Assembly: GCA_003669585.1 (NCBI GenBank)
Contig: QWOQ01000007.1
Location: forward strand, 294,694-358,693
Direction: 5' to 3'
DNA length: 64,000 nt
DNA from: Planctomycetota bacterium
GTDB taxonomy: Bacteria > Planctomycetota > Planctomycetia > Pirellulales > UBA1268
A program made the translations under genes and the position numbers. This document shows, in pieces, positions 1-8,541 of the stretch. The notes below the pieces were generated by a model. It saw nothing but the letters and a program-made list of their open reading frames with translations. It was not told where the DNA came from and searched no databases. Positions within the stretch are counted from its first letter, which is position 1. The number at the start of each line of letters is the position of its first letter.

Positions 1-1317
1 GCGAGCACACGGCTTCATGCTCAGCGCACACAAGAGAGTGCCTCGCGTCTTGAAGAATCCAAGCATTCACACGCTCTTGCAAACATCTCTCTGCAACAGG
101 CACTCTCACTGATTGCTATGATCGAACGCGACGGCCATAACATTGTGGAAGACTCAAACCGACTTCGAATTAATATTGCAACTGGCCAGGGTCAGATTGC
201 ACAAGCAAGAGATCTCGTGACGCAACGAGAGTCTGAATGTCTTGGAATTCGACAGCAAGCGGTATGCATTCAACATGAAGTAAAACTGACAGAAGCAAGC
301 CTTGAAAAATGCGAACTTGAAATGCTTCTGCTTGGTGCTCTGATTGCTGAAGTGATCCTTCTTCGAGATACGGCCACACAGGAGCGCAATTCGCTCGGGA
401 GTGAGCGATCGAGCGTTGTTCTCGAAAAGGAGCAACTCACCACTCAAAGAGACGCTGAGCGATCCCGCGTTGAGGCGATCGCTGCAGATATTCATCGAGT
501 TGACCTTAAGTGCGGGGAAGTGCAGCACCGACGAACGTCAATTGTTGAACGAATTCAGGAAGATTACCACGTCAACATGAATGATTTGGATCAAAAGCTT
601 GAGCTCGGAGCGCTTGCGGAAGATCCTGATCTCGCTGATCGTGAACGTGTCGATACCACGATCGAAGAACTCAAACGAAAGCTTGCGTCGATCGGATCGG
701 TCAATCTTGATGCTCTTGCCGAAGCAGAGGCGCTTGAGGAGCGTCATGCAAAGCTCGACGCTCAGTTTGCAGACCTCACCGGGGCAAAAAATGCCATTGA
801 GCAGCTCCTCGAAAAACTGGACACCGAAAGCCGACGCCTCCTCGGCGAGACCATAGAGACCGTTCGAGTTCACTTTCGTGAACTTTTTGAACGTCTCTTC
901 GGTGGAGGTCAGGCTGATATTGTGCTCGATCCCGACCTCGATCTCCTTGAGACAACCGTTGAAATCGTTGCCAGACCTCCCGGCAAAGAACCTCGCAGCA
1001 TCTCCCTGTTGAGCGGTGGTGAAAAAACCATGACCTGCGTGGCACTCCTGCTTGCGGTCTTTAAGTCGAGACCAAGTCCATTCTGCGTTCTCGATGAGGT
1101 GGATGCCGCCCTTGATGAGGCCAACGTCGATCGCTTCACGGCGGTCCTTCGAGATTTTCTTTCTGCAACGCAGTTTATCATTGTTACTCACTCGAAGAAA
1201 ACGATGTCCTCCGCGACGACACTCTACGGAGTAACCATGGAAGAATCGGGGGTTTCGAAAAGAGTTTCCGTCCGCTTTGATCAGCGAACCGATTCGAGTC
1301 ATTCAAAAGCGGCCTGA
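1..1317 (+). CDS. smc: Chromosome segregation protein SMC, C-terminal part (5' end outside the window)
   Basis: This is the C-terminal part of an SMC ATPase, which dimerises through a hinge, binds kleisin and organises the chromosome. The frame is open from base 1 without a stop, so the N-terminal Walker A half, hinge and first coiled coil lie upstream. What is present is a long Gln/Glu/Arg-rich coiled coil, then the C-terminal head with the ABC signature LSGGEK near base 1010 and the Walker B/D-loop FCVLDEVDAALDEANV near 1081-1125, followed by the H-loop stretch IIVTHSKKTM. These motifs in this order distinguish SMC from RecN or SbcC. No gene follows for about 600 bp. The ATG at 118 is internal and should not be taken as a start. 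Confidence 0.95.
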   Translation, partial: ASTRLHAQRTQESASRLEESKHSHALANISLQQALSLIAMIERDGHNIVEDSNRLRINIATGQGQIAQARDLVTQRESECLGIRQQAVCIQHEVKLTEASLEKCELEMLLLGALIAEVILLRDTATQERNSLGSERSSVVLEKEQLTTQRDAERSRVEAIAADIHRVDLKCGEVQHRRTSIVERIQEDYHVNMNDLDQKLELGALAEDPDLADRERVDTTIEELKRKLASIGSVNLDALAEAEALEERHAKLDAQFADLTGAKNAIEQLLEKLDTESRRLLGETIETVRVHFRELFERLFGGGQADIVLDPDLDLLETTVEIVARPPGKEPRSISLLSGGEKTMTCVALLLAVFKSRPSPFCVLDEVDAALDEANVDRFTAVLRDFLSATQFIIVTHSKKTMSSATTLYGVTMEESGVSKRVSVRFDQRTDSSHSKAA

Positions 1318-1911
1318 TCGAGAGAAATCATTTTGTCTGTTTTTTCAGGCATTTCTAGATTTTTTTGAGCCAATACGTCATTTCACCGTTGCGTTCGTGC
1401 AGAACGGCTCAAGTCGCACGACGTGTTCAAACGAAATAACCCTTAGGACGGTCGGATCTCGATCAATCGAATTCATCCTTTGCGGGGAATCAAATTGAAC
1501 GAGACCGAAAGCAGGGGGGCAACCTGCGTGTCATAAGCCGGTAAAAACTCGCTCAATGGTGAGCGTTCCTTTTTCCAGCTTTTCTTCAGAGCCCCCTCGC
1601 GCTTTACGACCGTTCACTTGGATGCGTGACGACGCGGTCGTGCAACCAGGGGGGTCTTCCGCGTCAGTGATTTGGGTTCGTTCCTCGTATTTGGAATTCA
1701 TCCACATCAAAGCGTCGAAATGAGGGGCAAGCGTTCTCGTATCCGTCCCCCGGATGGATGCATGGATCATGACTGAATTTCATTCACGCACGTGAATCGG
1801 GTGATTGGCCCGCATTGATGTGTGTGAACATGAAATTTTTTCTGTGTCGTATGCAGCGAGCACGTCCCTGTCCATGGATTTGACACACGCGACAGGAAAT
1901 GGGGTTCACGC
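1318..1911. other. 594-bp stretch without a supportable gene
   Basis: I find no convincing gene here. A 79-codon minus-strand frame (1531-1770) has no ribosome binding site and no recognisable motif. Two hairpins lie close together at 1511-1527 (GCAGG/CCTGC arms) and 1550-1565, the second followed by a T-rich run. The stretch therefore probably holds the smc 3' end plus the promoter region of the regulator that starts at 1912. A small structured RNA is possible but not shown. Confidence 0.4.
1550..1574 (+). terminator. Possible intrinsic terminator downstream of smc
   Basis: A perfect 6-bp stem, CGCTCA (1550-1555) with TGAGCG (1560-1565) around an ATGG loop, is followed by TTCCTTTTT. The stem is short and lies about 230 bp after the smc stop, so termination of the smc transcript is an inference. 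Confidence 0.4.
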
Positions 1912-2484
1912 ATGAAAGTTTTTACAACAGGACAGGTCGCCAAGATCTGTAAAGTAGCTCCCCGTACGGTGAGTAAATGGTTTGATTCTGGTCGGCTCAA
2001 GGGATACCGCATTCCGGGATCTCAAGACCGACGTATTCCAAGAGAGTATCTCATCAAGTTTCTGAAGGAACATGGTATGCCTCTTGGAGATCTTGAGGAT
2101 GAAGCACTCGCCAAGGTGCTGATGGTTGGACAGGATCAGGTTCTCATTGAAAATCTGAAAAAACACCTGCCACCAGAGCGATCATTTAAGATTTCAGTGG
2201 CTGCTAGTGGCTTTGAAGCTGGTATCCAGGCTGAGAGTTTCCATCCCGACTGCATCGTCGTCGACTATTCAATTGGACGCATCGACGCTCAGCAGATTTG
2301 TCAGAACCTTCGACGAAACACAGAGTATGCCGAGACCATCGTCATCGCCCTGTTGCCCGACGATGGCTCGACAATCACAGTCGATCGTGCTCACGTCAAC
2401 GAGAGCTTTAAAAAGCCTTTTGACGTTGCACTCTTGGCAGAGCGTCTGAGAACCTTGATTGGCGCGAGAAAAGAACTCGTCTGA
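1912..2484 (+). CDS. Helix-turn-helix DNA-binding protein with a C-terminal receiver-like domain
   Basis: A 190-aa regulator. Residues 1-52 form a MerR/excisionase-type helix-turn-helix (TTGQVAKICKVAPRTVSKWF, then a wing with RRIPREYL). Residues 66-188 look like a CheY-type receiver: VLMVGQDQ in beta-1, a putative phospho-acceptor Asp118 in IVVDYS, and a lysine in ESFKKPFD. The acidic pair usual at the end of beta-1 is reduced to one Asp (75), so phosphorylation is uncertain. Putting the DNA-binding domain first reverses the usual response-regulator order. The start ATG follows GGAAATGGGG. The gene stands alone and ends in a strong terminator. Its targets and any partner kinase are not visible. 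Confidence 0.8.
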   Translation: MKVFTTGQVAKICKVAPRTVSKWFDSGRLKGYRIPGSQDRRIPREYLIKFLKEHGMPLGDLEDEALAKVLMVGQDQVLIENLKKHLPPERSFKISVAASGFEAGIQAESFHPDCIVVDYSIGRIDAQQICQNLRRNTEYAETIVIALLPDDGSTITVDRAHVNESFKKPFDVALLAERLRTLIGARKELV

Positions 2485-2515
2485 TCCGAGGACGCAAAGA
2501 GTCGAACTCCATAAC

Positions 2516-2568
2516 CCGTGGGCCGGTGCGTCGAGGGGGGCGCACCGGCCCACGGTTCTTTTTTTATA
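2516..2568 (+). terminator. Strong rho-independent terminator
   Basis: A perfect 15-bp GC-rich stem (2516-2530 with 2541-2555) around a 10-nt loop is followed by TTCTTTTTTTA. It ends the HTH-receiver transcript and insulates moaC. Confidence 0.93.
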
Positions 2569-2697
2569 GACTCACTGAAAGGAATGCCTCGCCACCTGCA
2601 AACGAGTTGGAGAATCGCATCGAGAGACCGATGGCATTGGCGGCATTGACGTTACTTTCTTTCTTCTCATGCACACTCCACGAATGAGGGAACTTGT

Positions 2698-3144
2698 ATG
2701 CAACCTCTCCGAATGATCGATGTTGGAGACAAGCCTGTGACTCGGCGAATGGCACGCGCAAGCGGTTTGATTCGCGCGCAACCTGCAACAATCGTCCGCC
2801 TGGCCGCAGGTAATTTAGAAAAAGGAGATGCCCTCACCGCTGCTCATTTTGCTGGTGTAATGGCTGCGAAGCAGACAAGCACACTGGTTCCTCTGTGTCA
2901 TCCGCTGCCACTGGACGCTGTTGAGTTGGCTCTCACGATCTGCGGTCCGGAATATGTTTCGATTGAGGCAACCGTGCGAGCGACGACCCGCACCGGAGTA
3001 GAAATGGAAGCCCTCTGTGCAGTGACCGCCGCCGCTCTCACGATCTATGACATGTGCAAATCGATCGATCGCACCATGAGCATTGAATCGATTCGACTCG
3101 AAGAAAAAACAGGCGGAATACGCGGAAACTTTCTTCGATCATAA
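2698..3144 (+). CDS. moaC: Cyclic pyranopterin monophosphate synthase MoaC
   Basis: MoaC converts the cyclic GTP intermediate made by MoaA into cyclic pyranopterin monophosphate, the first committed stage of molybdenum cofactor synthesis in the cytoplasm. The 148-aa length is slightly short for the family. Family motifs are complete: MIDVGDKPVTRR at the N-terminus, AKQTSTLVPLCHPL (Lys58 and His68) and TGVEMEAL...YDMCKS (Lys121), matching the catalytic lysines and histidine of characterised MoaC. The ATG lies just after GAGGGAAC. Other moa/moe genes are not adjacent, but a molybdopterin-dependent oxidoreductase lies about 8 kb downstream (11507-13762). The gene converges on nrdR with only about 20 bp between the stops. 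Confidence 0.95.
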   Translation: MQPLRMIDVGDKPVTRRMARASGLIRAQPATIVRLAAGNLEKGDALTAAHFAGVMAAKQTSTLVPLCHPLPLDAVELALTICGPEYVSIEATVRATTRTGVEMEALCAVTAAALTIYDMCKSIDRTMSIESIRLEEKTGGIRGNFLRS

Positions 3145-3165
3145 ATGCCCATTCACCAGTGAGAC

Positions 3166-3639
3166 TTAATTCGAGAATCGCGTGGAATCGGCAGCAATAA
3201 TCGGTTCGAGTTCGTCTACAAAATCTCGTACGTCCTGAAATTCTCGATAGACGCTGGCAAATCGGACGTAGGCGACCTGATCAAGCGAACGAAGCAGTTC
3301 CATTAAACGCTCACCGACTGCGTGACTTGGAAGATCTGATTCAAAAGTGCCGTAGAGTTCCGCTTCGAGCGATGTCACTATTGACTCAATATCTTCCTCA
3401 CTGATCGGCCTCTTCCAGCAGGCTCGAATAAGGCCTCGCTTGATCTTGTCACGATCGAAAGTCTCTCGAACGCCCCCTTTTTTCACAACGGTGAGAAGTT
3501 GCCGTTCTACGCGTTCATACGTTGTGTAACGACGGCGACAGTCGGCACATTCTCGACGGCGACGAATCGTAGATCCTTCATCACCTGACCGTGAATCTAC
3601 AACCTTATCGTTTTCCGAAAGACAAAATGGACATCGCAT
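3166..3639 (-). CDS. nrdR: Transcriptional repressor NrdR
   Basis: NrdR is the zinc- and ATP-cone-containing repressor of ribonucleotide reductase genes; it senses ATP/dATP and binds NrdR boxes. The 157-aa protein starts MRCPFC and has an intact zinc ribbon (Cys3, Cys6, Cys31, Cys34). An ATP-cone follows at about 46-136 (VVKKGGVRETFDRDKIKRGL ... VAYVRFASVYREF). Length and order are exactly those of the family. No nrd gene lies nearby. It is downstream of and co-directional with rpoN (about 170 bp gap), so co-transcription is possible but not evident. Confidence 0.96.
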   Translation of the reverse strand: MRCPFCLSENDKVVDSRSGDEGSTIRRRRECADCRRRYTTYERVERQLLTVVKKGGVRETFDRDKIKRGLIRACWKRPISEEDIESIVTSLEAELYGTFESDLPSHAVGERLMELLRSLDQVAYVRFASVYREFQDVRDFVDELEPIIAADSTRFSN

Positions 3640-3806
3640 GAAAACCTCGTTCTGGGTGCAGTGAGCGTGCGAAATCCTAGGAACATCATGGCCAAATCGG
3701 CAAGTCGGCGCAGAACTCGCTTTTCAGAATGTTTCTCTAAAACGATGGAACGCTCTGCGAAGAGTTGATGCTCTCGTGCCGCTCAAGAAGCCTTTTGAGC
3801 GGGCGT

Positions 3807-5387
3807 TCACTGCTCTTCTTCGACAGATTCCAAAGGGATATCTGTCCTGTTTTCAGCATTTTTATCGGCAGAAGGCTCCGACCCTCCCACGATCGAATCT
3901 TGCACTCGACAGAGTTTCCAATCTCTTCGCTGTCGCGAGCTTGGAATATCCATTGCCTTTCGGTATTTGGTAACAGTCCGTCTGGCAACTGTAATTCCTC
4001 GCTTCGCCATTTCCGTAACGAGATCATCATCGCTCAGCGGAGATTCCTTCGGTTCAGCATCGATGACTTCCTGCAGCTTTATGCGAACCGTATCCCAAGC
4101 GACTTCAGCTCCGTCAGAGCTCACCGTGCCACCGACAAAAAATTTCCTCAGCGGAAAAACCCCTCGTGGTGTTTGCAGCCATTTTTCATCGACGGCACGG
4201 CTGATGGTTGTCACATGCACACCAACACGATCTGCAATCTGTTGCATTTTCAACGGTTCGATCGCCTCGGGACCATCTCTCAGAAAATGAGATTGATGGT
4301 CGACGATAGCCTGAGCAGTTTTAAGAAGCGTTGTTCGACGTTGCTCAATCGACTCAATGAGCCACTGGGCAGAGTTGATTTTCCGTTTGATGTATTCTCT
4401 CGTGGCCGGATCTGTCTCTGGAGAAATGAGCAGATTTCGATAATAGGGACTGATTCTTAGGTTTGGTAAATTGATCTCCTCAAGCCTGACACGCCACAAT
4501 CCGTCCTCCATCTGTTCAACATGCACGTCGGGCTTGACGACCGGAACAACTTTGGAAATGAACGTCGAACCGGGCTTGGGTTGAAGCGTATGCAACTGGT
4601 TGCGGAGCTCTTCAATTTTTTCGAGCGAATATCCAGTCCTTCGTTCGATGAGCGGAAGCCGATTGCCACCCAGATTTTCAAGGTGCTCACCGACAAGCAC
4701 CCTCAACTCGGCGGCGTACGGGAGATCATCCTGTATTTGCAACAGGAGACATTCTCTTAAATCACGCGCTCCGACTCCAGGCGGATCCATGCTTTGCACA
4801 AGCCGCAGCGATTCTTTCAAAAGCGCGATCTGGTTCTTTGGCCCATCGGGATCGAGCAGCTCTTCAAGAGGTGTCGGCAGATAGCCATTCACATCGAGAT
4901 TGTAAATGATCTTGTCAGCTGATTGCCGCTGCTCATCGGTTAAACCGTAAAGAGCGAGTTGCTCATGCAGATGATCCGAAAGCGTCTGCGGGCGTTCCTC
5001 CATGTTGGCCATTGCATCGAGGTATCGATCTGATGATTCCTCGATCTTGGAAACACTCACCCGCCCACGTTCTTCGTCGGCGTCTGGGTATTCATTCGAC
5101 CAATTGTCGACTCGTTCAAAATCCGCTTGGTTGGAGTGCTCCTGATCGACTATTAAGGGTCGCTCATCTGCTGTTACCGGCGGACTTTCTTGCTCAACGA
5201 CCGGTGTTTCGGTGCCAGTGTCATGTTCTTCGGCAACTTCGAGCGTTTCGTTATTTTGAATTTCCTGCTCAATACGCTCTTCAAGGGCGAGCTGAGCGAG
5301 TTGCAAAATTTCCATGGACGCAATCATGCGAGGCGCAAGCACTTGCTTTTGTGCCATCCGCATATCTTGTCCAAAAGAAAGTCGCAT
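3807..5387 (-). CDS. rpoN: RNA polymerase sigma-54 factor RpoN
   Basis: Sigma-54 directs RNA polymerase to -24/-12 promoters that need AAA+ activators. From the chosen ATG (5387) the protein has 526 aa. Region I is MRLSFGQDMRMAQKQVLAPR with the Q/L-rich activator-interacting segment. An acidic spacer follows at about 50-120, then the core-binding domain (SDHLHEQLAL..., WLIESIEQRRTTLLK) and the C-terminal DNA-binding domain with the RpoN box ARRTVTKYRKAM at about 468-479. An upstream TTG (5414) would add nine residues without family support. The C-terminus runs about 50 residues past the RpoN box, longer than usual. No enhancer-binding activator gene is in the window. Confidence 0.95.
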   Translation of the reverse strand: MRLSFGQDMRMAQKQVLAPRMIASMEILQLAQLALEERIEQEIQNNETLEVAEEHDTGTETPVVEQESPPVTADERPLIVDQEHSNQADFERVDNWSNEYPDADEERGRVSVSKIEESSDRYLDAMANMEERPQTLSDHLHEQLALYGLTDEQRQSADKIIYNLDVNGYLPTPLEELLDPDGPKNQIALLKESLRLVQSMDPPGVGARDLRECLLLQIQDDLPYAAELRVLVGEHLENLGGNRLPLIERRTGYSLEKIEELRNQLHTLQPKPGSTFISKVVPVVKPDVHVEQMEDGLWRVRLEEINLPNLRISPYYRNLLISPETDPATREYIKRKINSAQWLIESIEQRRTTLLKTAQAIVDHQSHFLRDGPEAIEPLKMQQIADRVGVHVTTISRAVDEKWLQTPRGVFPLRKFFVGGTVSSDGAEVAWDTVRIKLQEVIDAEPKESPLSDDDLVTEMAKRGITVARRTVTKYRKAMDIPSSRQRRDWKLCRVQDSIVGGSEPSADKNAENRTDIPLESVEEEQ

Positions 5388-5662
5388 AGTTTTATCCGCG
5401 TGTATCGACAGCAACGTACAGGCATCAACACCGTTTGATCCCGAGCAAACAGATTGGAAATCACGTTTTTCCGTGAGCTCCTCCGGTGAGTCTCAGGATA
5501 CCCGTTTTGCGAACCATTCACTCAACTTCGATCACCGAGACGTACAAATAACCGCAGAAGGACTGCAACGGTGCTCTCCGGACAAACGGGATTGTCTACT
5601 TTTGTCACCCAATGATTGAGCGCACCAGACAAAAGATTCATTTGTTCAGTGTCTCTCGCAAT

Positions 5663-6265
5663 CTATGGCATTTTTTGCCGACCGGAAAAAGCATCGGCAA
5701 GCATCTCTCGATTCGCTTGTTCAAGGGCGCTGCCCACCGTTAGCCCGCGGGCCAAGCGAGTCACTTCAACAGGAAACTCAGCGAGTTTTTCCGCAACAAT
5801 CATGGCTGTACCATCTCCCTCAAGATTTGGGTTGGTTCCCATGATCACCTCTCGGATGCCGCCGGCACGCACCCGTTCAACGAGACGATTGATCGTCAAC
5901 TTGTCTTCGCTGATTCCCTCGAGTGGAGAAACTCTTCCTTGGAGAACATGGTACAGGCCGCGGTATGTTCCAGCCTGCTCAAGAGCCAGCAGATCTTTCA
6001 CCTGCTCCACCACACAAATGACACCGCGATCGCGTTTTGAATCGTTGCAGATGTCACACGCCTCTGCTTCGGTGAGATTTGAGCAATGGATACACGGACG
6101 AAGATTCTCTTTCACGGCGCGAATTGAATCGGAGAACTCAAGCGCTGCCTCTTTTGGCAAACGCAACACGTGGTAGGCGAGTCGTTCCGCCGACTTTCGC
6201 CCGATCCCTGGAAGGCGTCCAAACTGATCAACTAAATGTGCGATCGCTCCACCGGAGTGCTTCAT
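5663..6265 (-). CDS. recR: Recombination mediator protein RecR
   Basis: RecR works with RecF/RecO to load RecA on gapped DNA. Starting at the ATG at 6265, preceded by GGAGAGAG on the minus strand, gives 200 aa, the usual size. The frame continues upstream to 6454, but those extra 63 residues resemble nothing in RecR. Features: an N-terminal HhH segment (LVDQFGRLPGIGRKSAERLAY), a zinc finger CIHC...CDIC, a Toprim domain starting ICVVEQVKDLLALE, and the C-terminal TRLARGLTVGSALE. It lies downstream of dnaX, as in many bacteria. The usual ybaB/ebfC gene between dnaX and recR is missing: only about 185 bp separate the two. Confidence 0.95.
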   Translation of the reverse strand: MKHSGGAIAHLVDQFGRLPGIGRKSAERLAYHVLRLPKEAALEFSDSIRAVKENLRPCIHCSNLTEAEACDICNDSKRDRGVICVVEQVKDLLALEQAGTYRGLYHVLQGRVSPLEGISEDKLTINRLVERVRAGGIREVIMGTNPNLEGDGTAMIVAEKLAEFPVEVTRLARGLTVGSALEQANREMLADAFSGRQKMP

Positions 6266-6450
6266 TCCTACTCTCTCCAAAAAATCTCGTGCGATGTGCG
6301 AGCGATCCACACGGTATCGCTTTGTGGTGACCAGCAACGGCCATGTCCCATGTACTGCAGTTTTGCGAAAAACCGAAAGCACTCTAACAAAACTCATCAA
6401 AAAGGGGCGACTGGAAAGACCGCCGGGCTTCACATAGCGTGAGCATTGGA

Positions 6451-8520
6451 TCACGGTTCGACTGGTTCAATCGATTCGTTTTCCTGCGTCGATTCCAACC
6501 CTGAAATTAAATCTTTTTGCTTTTCGTTCACCGCCGGAACAGACGTCAAGGCAGTTTCGATCGATTCGGGAAGAGGCATATCCACTCTTCGCACACTTGC
6601 ATCAAACAGCGTACGGGCATGAGCCACAAAAGGATGTTCGTGGGCTTCCCGCAGAAGCGACGCCTGCGTAGCACTGCTGCGAGGAGAAGCAGCCTGCGAG
6701 ACGGGAGTGCTCGGAACATCTTCAGTTGCGAGAAGACATTTGACGGCATGTCCGAAAAGCTGCTCCAGAACCTGACCGATCGCCTTGCTCACTTCCGGCT
6801 TTTTCAAAAAAGACATCGCCACTCCTGCCGATGCGGGCAGGTCTATTTCAAGAACCTCCTTCGACTTCCAGCGTGCGCCGCTGCTCATCGCTGCAAAGTC
6901 GGCCGCAAGGCCGCCAAGTGATTCGCCGACCTGCTGCCACGCACGGTTTGCATCCGCGGGCGAATCGGTGGGCAGCGGATGAATGGGCTTTTGTGGTTCC
7001 GATACTTTCTGCACCGTTGCAGGGATCGCTTGACCGATCGCGCCCGATGATCCCTCTGTGTCGACCTCGGATGACGGGTGGCTCGTAGACGGTTGCTTTT
7101 CTTCCAAATCAGAGGTTGTTGGTGTCACTTTTTTTTCGCGCAGCATCACTCTCTCAGGCTCCTGCACAATCTCTCTTCGACGAGGGCCCTCAATTGCCTC
7201 AGCCGGAAGAGGGCTCGACAAACGCTCGACCGCAGCCACAATCGATTCAAGATTCTCAAGCCTTGCTAATCGCACAATGGTCATTTCCGCAAGCACCGAA
7301 GCATGACCACTTGATCGCATTCGAAAGAGGGCCTGATCAATCACCTGCAACATGGCCAAGACCGTCTCTGTTCCAAGAATTCTTCCTAATGCAGCAAGGT
7401 CGACTCCCATCGACTTCGGTTGACGCAAAACACGAGCGTCGCATCCTACGCTGGCAAGCAGACTGTCTCTCAACGCGCCAAGAAGTTGCTCGAGCACGCC
7501 ACCCGGATCAGCCCCTCCTGTAATCTCGGCGTCGAGAGATTCCACCGCTGTCTTTGCATCGTGCGATGCAATTGCTTCGATCAGCCGACCGATTCCCTCT
7601 TCGCGGCCCGTTCCAAGCACTGCGTGAACAGCAGCTCGATCAATCACCGTTCCTGTTTTTTTCCCACCGGCACATGCAAGCAACTGTTCCAACAGCGATT
7701 GACTGTCACGCATGCTCCCGGCGGCACGTCGAGCAATCAATTCGAGCGCTTCGAATTCAACCTTTACTCCCTCGGCTTCGGTGATCTGCTCAAGCCGTCG
7801 CACAATCGCCGGCGTATCGACGTTGGTGAAATCATATCGCTGACAACGGGAGAGAATCGTGATCGGGAGTTTTTCTGGCTCCGTCGTGCAGAGCACAAAC
7901 TTGACGTGCGCCGGTGGTTCTTCAAGCGTTTTGAGCAATGCGTTGAATGCCTCGCGCGTGAGCATGTGCACTTCATCGATGATGTACACCTTATAGCGAC
8001 CGCGACTCGGCCTCACCGCGACATTCTGTCGCAGCTGTCGAATCTCATCGATCCCACGATTGCTTGCTGCATCGACTTCAACGACATCAATATCCTGTCC
8101 AGCAAGAATTGCCAAACAGACATGACACTTGTTACACGGTTCGGCGGCCGGACCATTTACGCATGCAAGTGCCTTGGCAAAAATTCTTGCGGCGCTTGTC
8201 TTGCCAACACCGCGAGCACCCGTAAACAGATAGGCGTGGCCAATTCGCTCCGACACAATTGCACCGCTGAGCCCCGCTGCAACATGTTCTTGACCTACGA
8301 GTTCATCGAATCGCTGAGGCCTGTAGCGACGCGCAACAACCTTATACGCCTCCCCGGAGGAAGACTCGTGGATGTCCTGAACATCGACCGAATCAATCAC
8401 ACCAGATTTTTCGGTTTCAATTTTTGATTTCACCGGAGGTGCACGCTCTAGGAGGATCACTCTATTGAGGTTTTCTCGCGCATTCAGACAACACACAACG
8501 TGATTTACCGCTGTGAACAA
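6451..8520 (-). CDS. dnaX: DNA polymerase III subunit gamma/tau
   Basis: DnaX is the AAA+ clamp-loader subunit of the replicase. The conserved part begins YKVVARRYRPQRFDELVGQEHV. It then shows Walker A GARGVGKTS (about residues 99-107 from this start), a four-Cys zinc module, Walker B VYIIDEVHML, the sensor/Arg-finger segment LLKTLEEPPAHVKFVLCTT...SRCQRYDF, and a long low-complexity linker leading to a tau-like C-terminal domain. The frame is open up to 8628, but the SRP RNA gene occupies 8542-8653, so the start must lie below 8542. TTG at 8520 has an upstream AGAGAG; GTG at 8433 or 8400 are alternatives nearer the conserved domain. The start is therefore uncertain. An A8 run near codon 463 may cause gamma production (separate entry). 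Confidence 0.93.
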   Translation of the reverse strand: MFTAVNHVVCCLNARENLNRVILLERAPPVKSKIETEKSGVIDSVDVQDIHESSSGEAYKVVARRYRPQRFDELVGQEHVAAGLSGAIVSERIGHAYLFTGARGVGKTSAARIFAKALACVNGPAAEPCNKCHVCLAILAGQDIDVVEVDAASNRGIDEIRQLRQNVAVRPSRGRYKVYIIDEVHMLTREAFNALLKTLEEPPAHVKFVLCTTEPEKLPITILSRCQRYDFTNVDTPAIVRRLEQITEAEGVKVEFEALELIARRAAGSMRDSQSLLEQLLACAGGKKTGTVIDRAAVHAVLGTGREEGIGRLIEAIASHDAKTAVESLDAEITGGADPGGVLEQLLGALRDSLLASVGCDARVLRQPKSMGVDLAALGRILGTETVLAMLQVIDQALFRMRSSGHASVLAEMTIVRLARLENLESIVAAVERLSSPLPAEAIEGPRRREIVQEPERVMLREKKVTPTTSDLEEKQPSTSHPSSEVDTEGSSGAIGQAIPATVQKVSEPQKPIHPLPTDSPADANRAWQQVGESLGGLAADFAAMSSGARWKSKEVLEIDLPASAGVAMSFLKKPEVSKAIGQVLEQLFGHAVKCLLATEDVPSTPVSQAASPRSSATQASLLREAHEHPFVAHARTLFDASVRRVDMPLPESIETALTSVPAVNEKQKDLISGLESTQENESIEPVEP
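7129..7137 (-). promoter_or_regulatory. Candidate slippery sequence for programmed frameshift or transcript slippage in dnaX
   Basis: On the minus strand the codons read GAA AAA AAA GTG, an uninterrupted run of eight A (7136 down to 7129). Losing one A gives AAG TGA, an immediate stop; gaining one A (or a -1 shift) reaches TGA after six codons. Either product would keep the AAA+ and collar domains and lack the tau domains. The position corresponds roughly to the E. coli gamma frameshift site. GAGAG lies about 12 nt upstream and GCAGGAG about 30 nt upstream. Confidence 0.55.
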
Positions 8521-8541
8521 ATCGCCATTTCTCTCTTTGGT

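Noticed and set aside
1531..1770. Minus-strand 79-codon gene after smc
   Set aside because: No ribosome binding site, no motif, and hairpins overlap its 3' end.
3779..3802. Terminator between rpoN and nrdR
   Set aside because: An 8-bp stem is present but no T-run follows on either strand, so it is only a hairpin.
6266..6454. 63-residue N-terminal extension of RecR
   Set aside because: RecR proteins start at the MKHSGG... position, which has its own GGAGAGAG. The extension has no family match.
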